A stretch of 64,000 nt of DNA. Origin: Notolepis coatsorum. Its lineage: Eukaryota; Chordata; Actinopteri; Aulopiformes; Paralepididae. Shown here piece by piece: positions 45,742-59,075 of the stretch (the first letter of the stretch is position 1; each line of letters opens with the position of its first letter). Location: assembly GCA_963971535.1 (NCBI GenBank), contig OZ020599.1:99171713-99235712 (forward strand). The letters run 5' to 3'. The position numbers and the translations under genes were made by a program. The notes under the pieces are model-generated. The model did not search any database. It was given only the letters and a program-made list of their open reading frames with translations, and had not been told where the DNA came from.

Positions 45742-47133
45742 CCTGTTAAGCTCTAGCCCTATTTTCTGAAAATCCGACTGAAAGTACATGCCCAAGTAAA
45801 TGGAAGATTGCTCCACTTCTACAAGGTTCTTGGTATCTAGGAACATCTAGGGACCTCATGGAATATATTCCCAGTGTCAGAAATATTGTGTCTGTTACTA
45901 TTACCCCTTTTCCACTGCATGGTACCTACTCGACTCTACCCTACTCTACTCTACTCGCTTTAGGTACCTGGTACTTCGTTCCTTTTCCACTGCAGGTACT
46001 AAGTACTCAGTTTGTCTCCGTGTGGGGAGGCGGGGACGCTGGTGTACAGCATGAGAGCTCCAGCATAGCTATGTCCGTGAGCTAGGCGCAAGCCAGAGTA
46101 AACAGAGTTTTCAATTAATCAATCAATAACAACATTAACGAGACTCTTGTTGTGTCTATTCTGCTAACGCTAACGTTACCTCTCATTGTGTCTATTCTAC
46201 AAGCTTTAACGTTACCTAGGCTCTCGTGTCTATCTGCTAACGTTAACGTTAGCATTAGCATTAGGCTAACAACAAGCTGTAACGTTACCAGTCTCGCGTC
46301 TATCTGCTAACGTTAGCATTAGGTAATAACCGGTTTAAAATGGATGGTGATTACCTCACGTTGTGTCTATTCTACTAGCATTAACGTTACTAGTACAAAC
46401 AATCAATAGCGAGTTATATTGATCACGCTATGTACGATAGCCATGCTAAAACGCTAGCACAACATTAGCACCTAACCTAACAACAAGCTTAACAAGTCAG
46501 CGATCTTTTTGTGAGACTAAACTCTCCGCTCGATGGCAAATTGTGTTGATGTCGGTTTTGTTTCATCAATAAATGAGGCAGAATACACAGTGACTGTATG
46601 CTTTTTTGTTTATTGCACTTGTGCCTGCTGCAAACATAATGAAATCCTACGCGAGACATTAAAGATGGCGACTTTCTGTTTTTGTGGAGACGCTCCAACG
46701 AGTGACTCGTCTCTCTTCTGACCAATCAGTGGTCTGCAGTGTTTCACGTGACTTTTCTGGTACCACTTCTACCCGCTTGTAACCTCGACAGAGCAGGGAC
46801 TAAAAAAGTACCCAAAAAGTACCCAAAAAGTACCTGGTACCAGGTACTTTGGTAATGGAAAACCGAAAATGCCGAGTAGAGTAGAGTAGAGTCGAGTAGG
46901 TACCATGCTGTGGAAAAGGGGCATATGCTTGAGTAGGTTGTGATGAAACGGAGGAGAATATAAATAATAGTTTTTCTTTGCATCTTTGACGGTGAATAAC
47001 ACCATGCTAACATTGAGGTCGGAGGAATTTCGCTCACTGAGCTCATTCAGCACCTTCTTGAGATCAAGTGTACAAAAAATCTAAGGAAATGAATAAAGGG
47101 AAGATGATTGGGGGACCCTAGGGCTTAACCAGG
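45742..47133 (+). mobile_element. TTAA element family 2, copy 3, interrupted
   Basis: TTAA at 45738-45741, then CCTGTTAAGCTCTAGCCC; the right end is the inverse of CCTGGTTAAGCCCTAG (47133), with the right TTAA lost. The body matches 26956-27320. Interrupted by 45904-46921. Confidence 0.65.
45904..46921. mobile_element. DNA element with ~70-bp inverted ends
   Basis: CCCCTTTTCCACTGCATGG and TACCTACTCGACTC at the left recur inverted at the right. The interior contains repeated AACGTTAGC/TAACGTTACC words and no transposase. Comparison with 27115-27135 gives the empty site. The superfamily is not assigned because the duplication is unclear. Confidence 0.7.
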
Positions 47134-47794
47134 TTTGCCTATAGTCTTTCTTTAAGCTTGTGCACCATCCTCTGCCAGTGGAGAGTGCAAAGCAGGGACA
47201 ACAGTGTGGACAACCTAATCTATGTTTTCTTTCCCACACTGAATCTCAGTAACATAGATTAAGTAGAGCACCAGCAACCTCCCCAACCCCAATCGCTGCA
47301 TCTTTATAGCAAGTGAAACCATAGTTGTTATTAATAGCTCCTGACTACACTCCAGCAGGCAGAGCCTGTCTACGTCGGAGGTATTCACGTCTCCGATCAC
47401 TGCAGACTAATGGCTTTCATTTGGATGGGACAGCTTGGTATTTGCAGGCACTTCTTGCGTTGATGGATCTGTTAATTTTTAGTCATTTGTTTACCCAGAT
47501 GACATGCCCCAGCCTGTCTGCCTACTGTTGGCCCATTCCGCACGTCTCCGCCGCTGAAGAATAATGGAACACGGGAGCTGAAGAAGATTAATAGTAGCCT
47601 ACAAATTAGAATAATATGAAAGCTAATGAGTATGAGTTAATAGGCCTATGTGTTGTTCTATGTTGTCTCTCTTGGCACGCGTTGTAAGTATTATTCACCC
47701 AGAAGGTTTAATGAGATTAATTGTACCTATAGTATCAACTCAAGGCATGGTAATCCAAACCATAAATATGATCATATACCTTTTTTTCAGGATT
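47134..47794. other. Unassigned spacer
   Basis: No gene or repeat identified. Confidence 0.4.
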
Positions 47795-47802
47795 TCAGCT
47801 GT

Positions 47803-48925
47803 CAGTGGTGGAAGTATTTTTACTCAAGTACTGTACTTAATTAAGTACATTTACAAGCTACTTGTATTTTCATTTGAGGGAACTTTACACTTTTACTCCA
47901 CTACATTTCAAAAGGAATATTGTACTTTTTACTCCACTACATTTATCTGAACCCATCAGTTACTAGTTACTTTGAAGAAAAGGATTTAGTATTTTGCGAA
48001 AACATCATATATACAAAATAAAAAAGTATTAAGATTATAGACTTTCACATTTGAAGCCTGTCTAATTCAAGAGGACGTAATCGTAGCAGCGTAACTATAC
48101 CACATACCACTTTAACATGACCTTTAATCAGAGGAACATAACTGGACCACATATCACTTTAACATTACCTTTAATCAGAGCAGCGTAACTGGACCACATA
48201 CCACTTTAACATGACCTTTAATCAGAGGAACATAACTAGACCACATACCACTTTAACATGACCTTTAATCAGAGCAGCGTAACTGGACCACATACCACTT
48301 TAACATTACCTTTAATCAGAGTAGCGTAACTGGACCACATACCACTTTAACATGACCTTTAATCAGAGGAACATAACTGGACCACATACCACTTTAACAT
48401 TACCTTTAATCAGAGCAGCGTAACTGGACCACATACCACTTTAACATTACCTTTAATCAGAGTAGCGTAACTGGACCACATACCACTTTAACATTACCTT
48501 TAATCAGAGTAGCGTAACTGGACCACGTACCACTTTAACATGACCTTTAATCAGAGTAGCATAACTGGACCACATACCACTTTAACATGACCTTTAATCA
48601 GAGTAGCGTAACTGGACCACATACCACTTTAACATGACCTTTAATCAGAGTAGCGTAACTGGACCACATACCACTTTAACATGACCTTTAATCAGAGCAG
48701 CATAACTGGACCACATACCACTTTAGCATGACCTATAGAGGCCGATGGATACACAAACATCATGTAGAATGTGTACATTTGTGTGTACATTAAATAGCAA
48801 ATACTTCTCTACCTTTACTTAAGTAGAATTTGAATGGAGGACTTTTATTTTTACCAGAGTACTGATTTATCTGAGTATTTCTACTTGTACTTAAGTAAAG
48901 GAACTGTGTACCTCTTCCACCACTG
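47803..48925 (+). mobile_element. hAT MITE containing a 47-bp minisatellite
   Basis: Left CAGTGGTGGAAGTATT, right the inverse of CAGTGGTGGAAGAGGTAC. Perfect 8-bp duplication TCAGCTGT (47795-47802, 48926-48933). About 60% of its length is the tandem array listed separately. Confidence 0.9.
48075..48735 (+). repeat. Minisatellite, 47-bp unit, ~14 copies
   Basis: Unit pieces: GTAACTGGACCACATACC, ACTTTAACATGACC, TTTAATCAGAGCAGC. Variants: AGCAGCG/AGTAGCG/AGGAACAT and ACATGACC/ACATTACC. Wholly inside the hAT MITE. Confidence 0.95.
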
Positions 48926-48985
48926 TCAGCTGTGGATGGGATAGAGAAACAAAGACATGTGAACTCCAATGTGTCATGTGTGATC

Positions 48986-50023
48986 CATCGACGTATTTAG
49001 ACCACTATCAGTAGGGCACGTGCCCTACTGATGATCATCTGTGCCCCACTGATTTTTTTTTTTTTTTTTTTTTAACATGATCAAATGATCATTTAACATG
49101 ATAAAATAATTATTATAATATTTTTTACTTCACTTTGAAGTATTATAGTGAAATATTTTGCAATGTTGTCGCATTTATCTTGTTGAAATCCTCCAACAGG
49201 CTCTTTTTTGTAAGTTGACTGGTTTGCACACCAATAATACAGTGCAATAATAGAATAGTAGAATAGATAGTAAAATTATGCAATAGAATGGCCAGAGTAA
49301 AATAGTGCTACAGTACAATCAACAGCGGGGTGTATTAGAAGGCTATGGTGAAGAGGTACGTTTTTAGCTTATTTCTGAAAATATTAAGAGATCTAGCTTC
49401 CCTAATGTCCATAGGTAGTGTGTTCCATAACTTTGGTGCATAGTTAGCAAAGGCTGCATCCCCGATTTTCTTTAGACTGTGGCTTGGAACCTTCAATAGT
49501 AGATGATCGCAATGTTTATACTTTGTATATAAGGAGGAGGACCTTAAAATCAATTCTAAATGTTACCGGAAGCCAGTGTAGGTTATTTACTTTATGTTAC
49601 TTTATGTTCAATGCAATGTTCAATGCAAGTAAAGCACTTTAAACTTTAAGTATGACTAAATGCTTTCTTGACTATATATATAGTAACTGTTCCAAAATGC
49701 ATAGATTTCTATGTATTTTAGGGGTTTGGGGGGCTAGCTCTTTTTAATATAAATGTCAGATTGTTTTATTTATTTCATAGATTTCTATGCATTTCAGGAG
49801 TTTGGGGGGCTGGCTCCCCCAAATAATTAAATAACATAACCCTAACCTAACCATAAAACCGAAATAAAGTTTAAAAAAAATAGTTTCAAAATCCACCCAT
49901 TTTCGCCCACAAACCGGCCAAAACCGGCCAAATATTTCTCGCGGTCGTGCTACGCGCTCCAGCTTCACAGTTTTTGGTGCCCTTCTGTGCCCTACTGAAG
50001 TGCTGGGTCTAGATACGCCCCTG
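48986..50023. mobile_element. hAT-like element, 1.04 kb
   Basis: Left CATCGACGTATTTAGACC, right the inverse of CAGGGGCGTATCTAGACC. Duplication GTGTGATC (48978-48985) / GTGTGACC (50024-50031). Carries a LINE remnant and a 20-nt T run. Confidence 0.8.
49330..49640 (-). pseudogene. LINE polyprotein C-terminus remnant
   Basis: A minus-strand frame (49335-49553) contains 'GDAAFANYAPKLWNTLPMDI' and 'IFRNKLKTYLF', the usual end of a non-LTR polyprotein. Lies inside the hAT-like element. No catalytic part. Confidence 0.55.
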
Positions 50024-50039
50024 GTGTGACCCGTGGCTC

Positions 50040-50374
50040 CAGGGGCGGACCTAGCACATTTGGCGCCCTAGGCGAGATTCACCACTGCGCCACCCCCCCC
50101 CCCCCCCCCCCAAAAAGTTTTTTATTTTTTTTGTAATTTTTTTGTAATGGCTTTTGCCTCTTCATAGTTCTCTAACGTTAGTCTTTCTTTCCTCAACGCT
50201 CAATTCTATAAACATTTGACCGATACCCATCAATGCACAGCGCTCTAGCATGTTCTGACTGTGAACACCTAAAGCTGAGGCTCAGACCGACCGATTTTCC
50301 CTTATGTTAGAATTTTTTTTATGTAAAAATAATGGTTGCAGATCTAGAGGTGGTCGCCAAAACTGCACAGAGAA

Positions 50375-50405
<31 letters not shown>

Positions 50406-50495
50406 AATTTTTTTTTTTTTTTTTTTTTTTGGCGTCCCCCTCTGGTTGGCGCTCTAGGCGACCGCCTATATCGCCTGTAGGAAGGTCCGCCCCTG
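50040..50495. mobile_element. hAT MITE, 456 bp
   Basis: Left CAGGGGCGGACCTAGC, right the inverse of CAGGGGCGGACCTTCC. Perfect duplication CGTGGCTC (50032-50039, 50496-50503). Contains a 20-nt C run (50093-50112) and long T runs (50372-50430). Confidence 0.92.
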
Positions 50496-50604
50496 CGTGG
50501 CTCACTGTTGCAGACCAACCTGCATGAACATCCCGACTAAGAAGATGATGAGCGAAACTAAATCCCTGCCCCAAAGATCCGGAGGGGTTTAGCATGTTGA
50601 TGGC

Positions 50605-51110
50605 ATCAGAATCAGAAATCAGAATCAGAAAGGTCTTTATTGCCAAGTAGTTTACACATACAAGGAATTTGATTTGGTCGTGTTTGGTGCAACATTAATG
50701 GACAGACAATTATGGTAGAATAAAATAGAAGGTAGAATAATATAAAATGGAATATAAACTAAGTAAAAAATATAAGCACAATAGAATATAATAGAATCAT
50801 AAAATAAACTAGGCCAGCTCTGTACAATTGTGCACAATGTGATCAAGTACAGTATACACTAATTACAATAAAAATAACAATACAGTGGGATGGAATATTT
50901 ACCAGGACTGTGCAATTGAGCAGTAATGTTAAAAAAATTATGAACAGTGAAGTATGAATAAGTATGAAGAGTTTTTATTGTAATATATAGTCCAGTAAGG
51001 GTGTGTTCATTTAACACAGTGGGCGGTGTCAGTGGGGGTCCCCAGCCTATCTAGTACTATCTAGCAGAGAGCCAATACGCTTCCACTGATCAAGATCAAG
51101 CAATCTAAAG
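50605..51110 (-). mobile_element. LINE 3' UTR with TTCTGA tail
   Basis: On the minus strand it ends 'ACTTGGCAATAAAGACC' then TTCTGATTCTGA repeats. No coding part retained. Confidence 0.6.
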
Positions 51111-51395
51111 TGTCCTCCTTGGGAGCTCATCCCGGAAAGAAACTTGCCTTATCAACAGTCAGAGAGATAACCTCCACATGTATGTTGAGGTTATTGAGGG
51201 GGGGGGATTGAATTCCTCACAAAAATCTGAATTATAAAATCCCTCTCTGCTATGATGTGCAAGGTTTATTAAACCCATAAACAATTAATTTACGACGTGA
51301 TCACTAATTGGCATCGATCTCGTTCCGTGAATCGTTGAACATGTTCATTCGCGCGTGGGCTTAATTGGCAGAGCTCAACTTTGTGTTTGAGAGAA

Positions 51396-51750
51396 TTACC
51401 CATTTCACTACCACACTACCAAATGGTTAACCCTTTCACTGCGACAATGCAGAAGGTGTAACCCTTTCACTGCCACACGACAAAGGGTTAACCCTTTCAC
51501 AACCACACTACAGAAGGTTAACACTTTCACTACCGCCTGTAGTGTAACCGTCTTTAGTGTGGATGTGAAAGGTTAACCTTCTGTAGTGTGGTAGTGAAAG
51601 GTTAACCTTCTGTAGTGTGGTAGTGAAAGGTTAACCTTCTGTAGTGTGGTAGTGAAAGGTTAACCTTCTGTAGTGTGGTAGTGAAAGGTTAACCTTCTGT
51701 AGTGTGGTAGTGAAAGGTTAACCTTCTGTAGTGTGGTAGTGAAAGGGTTT
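51396..51750. repeat. TTAA palindromic repeat, locus E
   Basis: Four left-arm units, then at least six right-arm units of 'GTTAACCTTCTGTAGTGTGG' type. The largest copy in the window (~355 bp); arms unequal. Confidence 0.88.
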
Positions 51751-53161
51751 GGTTGCTGCTTACATTCAGTTTTTCTTTTCCCCCCTTTCAAGTGGGTGAA
51801 ATCCTTTGTGGGCAAAAAAGTCTAAATCTCCTTCACACCGCCCTGAGGTGGCGGAAAGATCGGAGACCCATAACCCAGACTAATGTACTTTTTTCTATGT
51901 TATGTCCTTCGAGTCAAGGCAACCGAGAACGTGTCCGGCTTTCCGGGTCGAGGGAGACGTATGAGGCCAGAATGAGAAGGATGGGCTGGTGCCCCAGGCC
52001 AGGGGATACACAGTCCGTCCTGTAGATAGATACCAGCCCTGCTTTCATGCTGGGAGCCTCTCCCCTCAGGCGCTATCATCTATTTCCTCCTTGATTTAGG
52101 AGAGGACATAACCTTCTTTTTCTTGGCCTCATAAAGTCCTGATATGTAACCACTCGACGAGAGATGGATAGGAAGGAAGGAAGGAAGCACGGAAGGAAAG
52201 ATAGCAAAAGCCTCGCTCCTAAGATACCCATGATGCGATTGACAGATTGAGAGTACACATGCCAGAGTGACTGATGCAATCAAAGCCAATATACTGTATG
52301 TTATTATACCCCCCCCCCCCGCTTGCTTTGCTCCCTTCCCCCGACAGTCCAAGAGGGTGAAGCTAAACTACACAGTAAACACGGGAGGGAACTTTCTTCT
52401 TCTCATACAATGTCATATTTCTTCCCGTTTCTTCTTCTCGTCCTCATCTCAGCGACTGGCATATGGTATTTCTCGCCATCCGTAAGGCATGGTTTGTAGT
52501 TCAGCTGTGATGTATGGTGCAAAACACAGAGCGGAATGTAATGTATTACTGGCGTCCTATGCACCGCAGTGCTGCCATCAATACTGCAAAACACGGCACC
52601 ATGCATTTCTGAGATATAATCCATGCAACCCGTCATTCATCGAAAATGTATGTTACAGTGTAAATTATTAAATAACTATATTTTCTTTCCTGCAGGGTTG
52701 GAGTACACGTGGTGCATTATTAGTTACATAGTGTGGTGGTACATTTCCAGGCATCCATGACTTCCATTGCCATGGAAATGTAATTTAATTAAGCCCTGGT
52801 GGCTTGTGTTTGCGTCAGTTATCAGCACAGTGTGTGTAAGGGAGTGCAAGGTAGAAGAGAAAGCCTGTCGGCAAAGTTGTGAACTCTATAAGACCCTGAG
52901 AGATGGATGGGGATGGAGGGGGGGTTGGGGCGGGGGAGGGGTTGTATTTTGGGAGGGGAAATCTAATTTTTTCCAAGCTGGCTTGAGGGAGCACTAAATG
53001 CAATCAAACATAAATGTAATCAAACAAGTCATCGCTCCTTGAAGCTGGTGAGGGGTCTTTGTCATCATCACACAGCTTGTCTCGGATGCAGTGACTGAGC
53101 AATGCTGCAGAACTCTCTGTCCAGCTCTCTCCCTCCCACTCCATCTGTTTCTCTTCTTTCT
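51751..53161. other. Intergenic, no gene recognised
   Basis: C tract at 52309-52320 and G-rich 52915-52960. No coding motifs. Confidence 0.4.
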
Positions 53162-54146
<985 letters not shown>

Positions 54147-54840
54147 ATGATTCAAGATTCAAGATTCAAGAGGTTTATTTGTCACATACATACCAGGGCA
54201 TACAGTGAAATGCGGGTGGCCATGCCCGCTTTGATTGTGCAATAATACTAATAATAAAATAGACATTAAAAAACAGGTAATAAAATATAGATAAAAATGG
54301 CATGATAAAATGGACATGCTAAATTCCTGAGATTGTTAGCTACGGATTTAAGGCACTGGGCTGATCTCTATGTACACTACTATACAATATACAGTTTTAA
54401 CTCTATATCCCTATGCAATACTTGCTATATCTAAACTATACTATACAAGAACCACATCAGTTCTTTCCTTAAAGTGACCTTCATTTTTCTCGTTCCTTTA
54501 AGGTGTCCTTTCAATTTTGTTTAAAGTGGCCGTTTGTGTGTGAGCGAATGCAGCATGTGTGTTGTGTGTGTGTATGTGTGTGTATGTGTGTGCTCATGTG
54601 TACTTGTGTGTGGAGAGTTCAGTGTTCTGATGGCCTGGGGGAAGAAGCTGAGCCGTAGTCTCTCTGTTCTTGTTGTGTGCGTGTGCGTAGGCGCTTGCCT
54701 GACCGCAGCAGCTTGAACGGGCTGTTGTTGGGGTGGTGAGGGTCTTTCATTATTCTGCAGGCTCTGGATTTGCACCTCCTGTTATATAAGTCCTGCAGGG
54801 GTGGTAGTGCAATACCCTGTAGTACGCTCTGCTGAGGCTC
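54147..54840 (-). mobile_element. LINE 3' end with TTGAATC tail
   Basis: Minus strand: 'LYNRRCKSRACRIMK' and 'DPHHPNNSP' style frame near 54710-54800, as in 6203-6990. The 3' end is ACAAATAAACCTCTTGAATC with repeated TTGAATC. Frameshifted. Confidence 0.6.
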
Positions 54841-56560
54841 TGCTGTAGCTAGGTCTCAGCCGGTGAGGTGTGATTAAGAGGTTAACGGGAACGGCGTGTG
54901 GTCACACCTCTGTATCTTTGTCACCGGTAGCGATAAGCTTTGCAGGCCATGGCGTGTGTTCCATTGGGGCCCCCCGCTGTTCTCCCCCAGCTTCTAATTC
55001 CAGCCCAACCGTATGACCTACTCGATAACTCACACAGAGAGAGAGAGCCTCAGCAGGTCGGCTGAGCTCCGGCGAGAAGCAACAACCCTTCTCCTCCTTC
55101 AGACCTTCATCATCACTCACTCCGCTGTAGGCCCCGTAATAAGTGTGGAAGTGGTTGTATAAACGCTGCAGCTCTTGAAAGGGAGCGAGGAGAGGGGAGA
55201 GTTGAAATAGTGTGTGTCTGTGTGCGAGAGACTCACACTCTGCCCTCTGAAGACGAGTTTGGTTTTATGTTGTCGAGACTCATTCTGTCTCGGGGGGGGT
55301 CATAGAATTGTATTCTTCCGCTAATGGCCACACCCCACCCATCCTTCTCACATCACCTCCTCCATGCTCTTTCATGTTGACGTTCATTTCCATTCCTGCT
55401 TCATTATGCAATATAATATATAATATAGAGGGGAATGTGAGAGGGAAAAGAAAAAAAGAATAACATGTACAGTAAGTACAGTAACAAGATCTGAGACAGA
55501 TTCGAGCTCATGACATCACACAGGTTCAGTATGTATAACTTTTGGTCAGTAGTACTCGTCCTAGTAGGGAGTTTGTGATATAAAGAGTTGGGACATTTGA
55601 TGGACAAAATGATGGATTATGGTTTTTCATGAAATGGGCTATTATGAAATGTCACGCATCCATGTCCCTGGGTGCGAGGGGGGGGGGGGGGGGGGGGGGG
55701 GGTTACATCATCTTTTTAAAAAAAATTTAAAGCCATACAGTGCATATCCATATAAAAGTCACACATCTCATAAAGCTATGCTACAGAAAGTCATTCTCTG
55801 ATTAGTTTGTATGTTTGTTATTTGTTTTCATTCTTCTACATCAAGAGATTAGCCCTCGAGCGCTTATTGCAGCGAGATTGAATGAACGTATTCTCAACAG
55901 GCTATGTTTTAATTTCAAACGACAGAACAGAAATCGTAGGCTGCTGGAAACGATGTCCTTCATAGTTGTTACTGGCCACTTACCGCTCCCAAAACACACT
56001 TTGATCAATCAGAGACAACGTTTTCAGCACCATGGAGAGTGCTGTGCGCCCTATAGGCCTTTTAATGCATTTATTATTTCTTGCTGAACCACGCTGCTTA
56101 GAGCCTTCTGGCGAAGAGGATGTTCAGGAAACTCATGTCAGAGAGAATTCTGCTTCGACTTGAATCTCGCTCTTCTTCACGAGATCCACCCTGCCTCAAA
56201 TTCTGTGGTCCGTTCACGCCGCGGTCAGAACCTCTCTTCAGCTGTAGTGCAGACTAGAGAGGCCAGTGACACTGGAAGTGCAACGCTGTAGTTAGTTACT
56301 CAAATTGCGGCTGATTGATGTCATCAACAATGGTGGCTTGTTCGCTTGTCAACTTTCTCTTTTTCTACCTAAAGCTGAACCTGAACTATGTTACTGACAA
56401 CATTTCCAGTTGTAAGTTTGTTATGATATTGTTGGATCTTGAGTCATATTTGATCTGCCTACTTTCAGAGTTTGATCTTAACTAGTGTGAGGGTGCAGGG
56501 AAGCACCTAAACGCTATCATCTCATATGAGCTGGTCACATGATGCAGTAAGGATTTTACG
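54841..56560. other. Intergenic, G tract
   Basis: G run of 25 at 55678-55702. No gene, transposon end or motif recognised. Confidence 0.4.
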
Positions 56561-56561
56561 A

Positions 56562-57766
56562 GAAGAACACTAATACAGATACACTAATACACTAATACAG
56601 ATACACTAATATAGATACACTAATACAGATACACAAATACACTACTACAGATACACTAATACAGATACACTAATACAGATACACTAATACACTACTACAG
56701 ATACACTAATATAGATACACTAATACAGATACACAAATACACTAATTCAATAATAGATACACAAATACACTAATACAGATACACTAATATACTAATACAG
56801 ATACACTACTACACAAATACAGATACACTAATACACTAATACACTAATCCAGATACACTAATACATGAATACACTACTACATATACACGAATACACTACT
56901 ACAGATACACTAATACACTACTACAGATACACTAATACAGATACACTAATACAGGAATACAGATACACTAATACACTAATACAGATACACTAATACATGA
57001 ATACACTACTACATATACACTAATACACTACTACAGATACACGAATACACTAATACAGATACACGAATACACTAATACAGATACACGAATACACTAATAC
57101 AGATACACTAATACACCAATTCAATAATAGATACACGAATACACTAATAGATACACTAATAAATACAGATACACTAATACACAAATACAGATACACTAAT
57201 ACACTAATACACTAATCCAGATACACTAATACATGAATACACTACTACATATACACTAATACACTACTACAGATACACTAATACAGATACACTAATACAT
57301 GAATACACTACTACATATACACTAATACACTACTACAGATACACTAATACAGATACACTAATACACGAATACCCTAATACAGATACACTAATACAGGAAT
57401 ACAGATACACTAATACACTAATACAGATACACTAATACATGAATACACTACTACATATACACTAATACACTAAAACAGATACACTAATACACGAATACAC
57501 TAATACAGATACACTAATACACTACTACAGATACACTAATACAGATACACTAATACACAAATACACTAATACAGATACACTAATACAGATACACTAATAC
57601 AGATACACTAATATAGATACACGAATACACTAATACACAAATACACGAATACACTAATACAGATACACGAATACACTAATACAGATACACTAATACAGAT
57701 ACACTAATACACTACTACAGATACACTAATACAGATACACTAATACATGAATACACTACTACAGAT
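56562..57766 (+). repeat. Complex array of ACTAATAC and AGATAC words
   Basis: ~1.2 kb of irregularly alternating ACACTAATAC, AGATAC, ACTACTAC and ACGAATAC modules, with local higher-order repeats (e.g. around 'CATGAATACACTACTACATA'). The same text resumes at 59054, beyond the hAT-like insertion. Confidence 0.93.
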
Positions 57767-57897
57767 TAGGGCTGTCTTAAATACTTCGAAGCTTCGTTCG
57801 ATGGCACAAGCTTCGAACATTAAAAAAAAAATCGAAGTTTAAAAAAAAATTCATACTTTTTTTTTCAAATTTTTTATTTTATTTTTATTTTTACTTC

Positions 57898-57898
<1 letters not shown>

Positions 57899-57966
<68 letters not shown>
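57899..57966 (+). repeat. (TG)n microsatellite, ~34 units
   Basis: Uninterrupted GT run. Confidence 0.97.
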
Positions 57967-57969
<3 letters not shown>

Positions 57970-58445
57970 TGCATGGGGCCATTGGGTGGGGCCGGGGGAC
58001 AAATACACTGGAGGAAAGTAACCCAGCTCAGCACTGCCCAAAATACTATTGCCTGTTTGAAGGATATCATCCGCAAACACATATACACCACCTACACGCC
58101 TATTCTCAGTCCTTGCCCCACAATGGTGGAATGAACTACCCACCCCAGTTAGGATAGCCGAATCCCATCCAATCTTTCACCGTCGACTAAAGACGCACTT
58201 CTTCAACCATTATCTGAAATAAAATTTTAAAAATAAAATAAAAAAAATCTAACCATAACTAACCTTACTGTCATGCAATTGTCCTAATAAACTAACCTAC
58301 ACTGTAACACGCAACACTTTGATGAATATTGTTACTCAGCTGATAGAGTTGTATTCTTCCTGATGACCTGTCGTACAGAACTTGTAAGTCGCTTTGGATA
58401 AAAGCATCAGCTAAATGACTAAATGTAAATGTGAATGTAAATGCC
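57970..58445 (+). mobile_element. L2-like LINE 3' end
   Basis: A forward frame around 58120-58220 reads 'WNELPTPVRIAESHPIFHRR' then the KTHFF-type end and stop. 3' UTR with 'CTAACCTACACTGTAACAC', 'AAGTCGCTTTGGATAAAAGC', 'AGCTAAATGACTAAATG' and (ATGTAA) repeats. 5'-truncated. Confidence 0.7.
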
Positions 58446-58899
58446 TTGTAGAATTCCACACATAAGAAAGAAAGATACTGGGATGAATAAACAAAATAGG
58501 AAATAAAATGTAGAAATGCATGCAATACATAAATAAATATGAATCTCCATATATGAAATAGAACATTTAGATAAGGTGCTGAGATGTTTTGGTGAGTTCT
58601 TTGTTTTTTTGTGGAAGTAGCCCTTCTTAAAAATGCATGAACTTTCACTGATAATTGGTCTGTAGTGGAGTCTACAAGGTCTACATTGCCGGACCATGTA
58701 GAATCCGGACCTTGTAGACTGACATAATTCTGTGCATAGTTTAGTCTACACAGGCCATATTTCAAATAATCAAAATCTTACTTCATTCATCTTAAACATT
58801 CTTGATTTGGGGGATTGGTAGTTCCCATGAAATCTGAACAGCGATCCACCTTGAATTAAATCACACTGTGTTGGCTGCGTCACAGTCACGAAAGGGGCT

Positions 58900-58990
58900 A
58901 ATTAATTCATTAATCCAATTCACTTTATTTATAGAGCACATTTAAAAACAACAAAGTTTACCAAAGTGCTGTACAAGTCCCACAACATAA
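58900..58990 (-). mobile_element. LINE 3' tail fragment
   Basis: On the minus strand 'GTGCTCTATAAATAAAGTG' then AATTGGATTAATG, a fish LINE terminus form. Confidence 0.4.
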
Positions 58991-59075
58991 GATAAAAAAA
59001 CAAGCTCGGCCCCGAAGCTTCGATTGCCAAAAAAAAATTCGAAGGTCAGCCCAGATACACTAATACACAACCTTA

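Larger units (their letters stand above)
57769..59053. mobile_element. hAT-like element inside the array
   Basis: Left TAGGGCTGTCTTAAATACTTCGAAGC, right the inverse of TGGGCTGACCTTCGAA. Array sequence lies on both sides. The interior is filled by a TG microsatellite, an L2 end and another LINE tail; no transposase. The duplication cannot be separated from the array. Confidence 0.65.

Noticed and set aside
57891..58157. Val-Cys and Thr-His repeat frames (also at 62026-62366)
   Set aside because: Products of TG/CA microsatellites.
58292..58765. 157-codon minus-strand frame
   Set aside because: Antisense to an L2-like LINE 3' end; no recognised domain.
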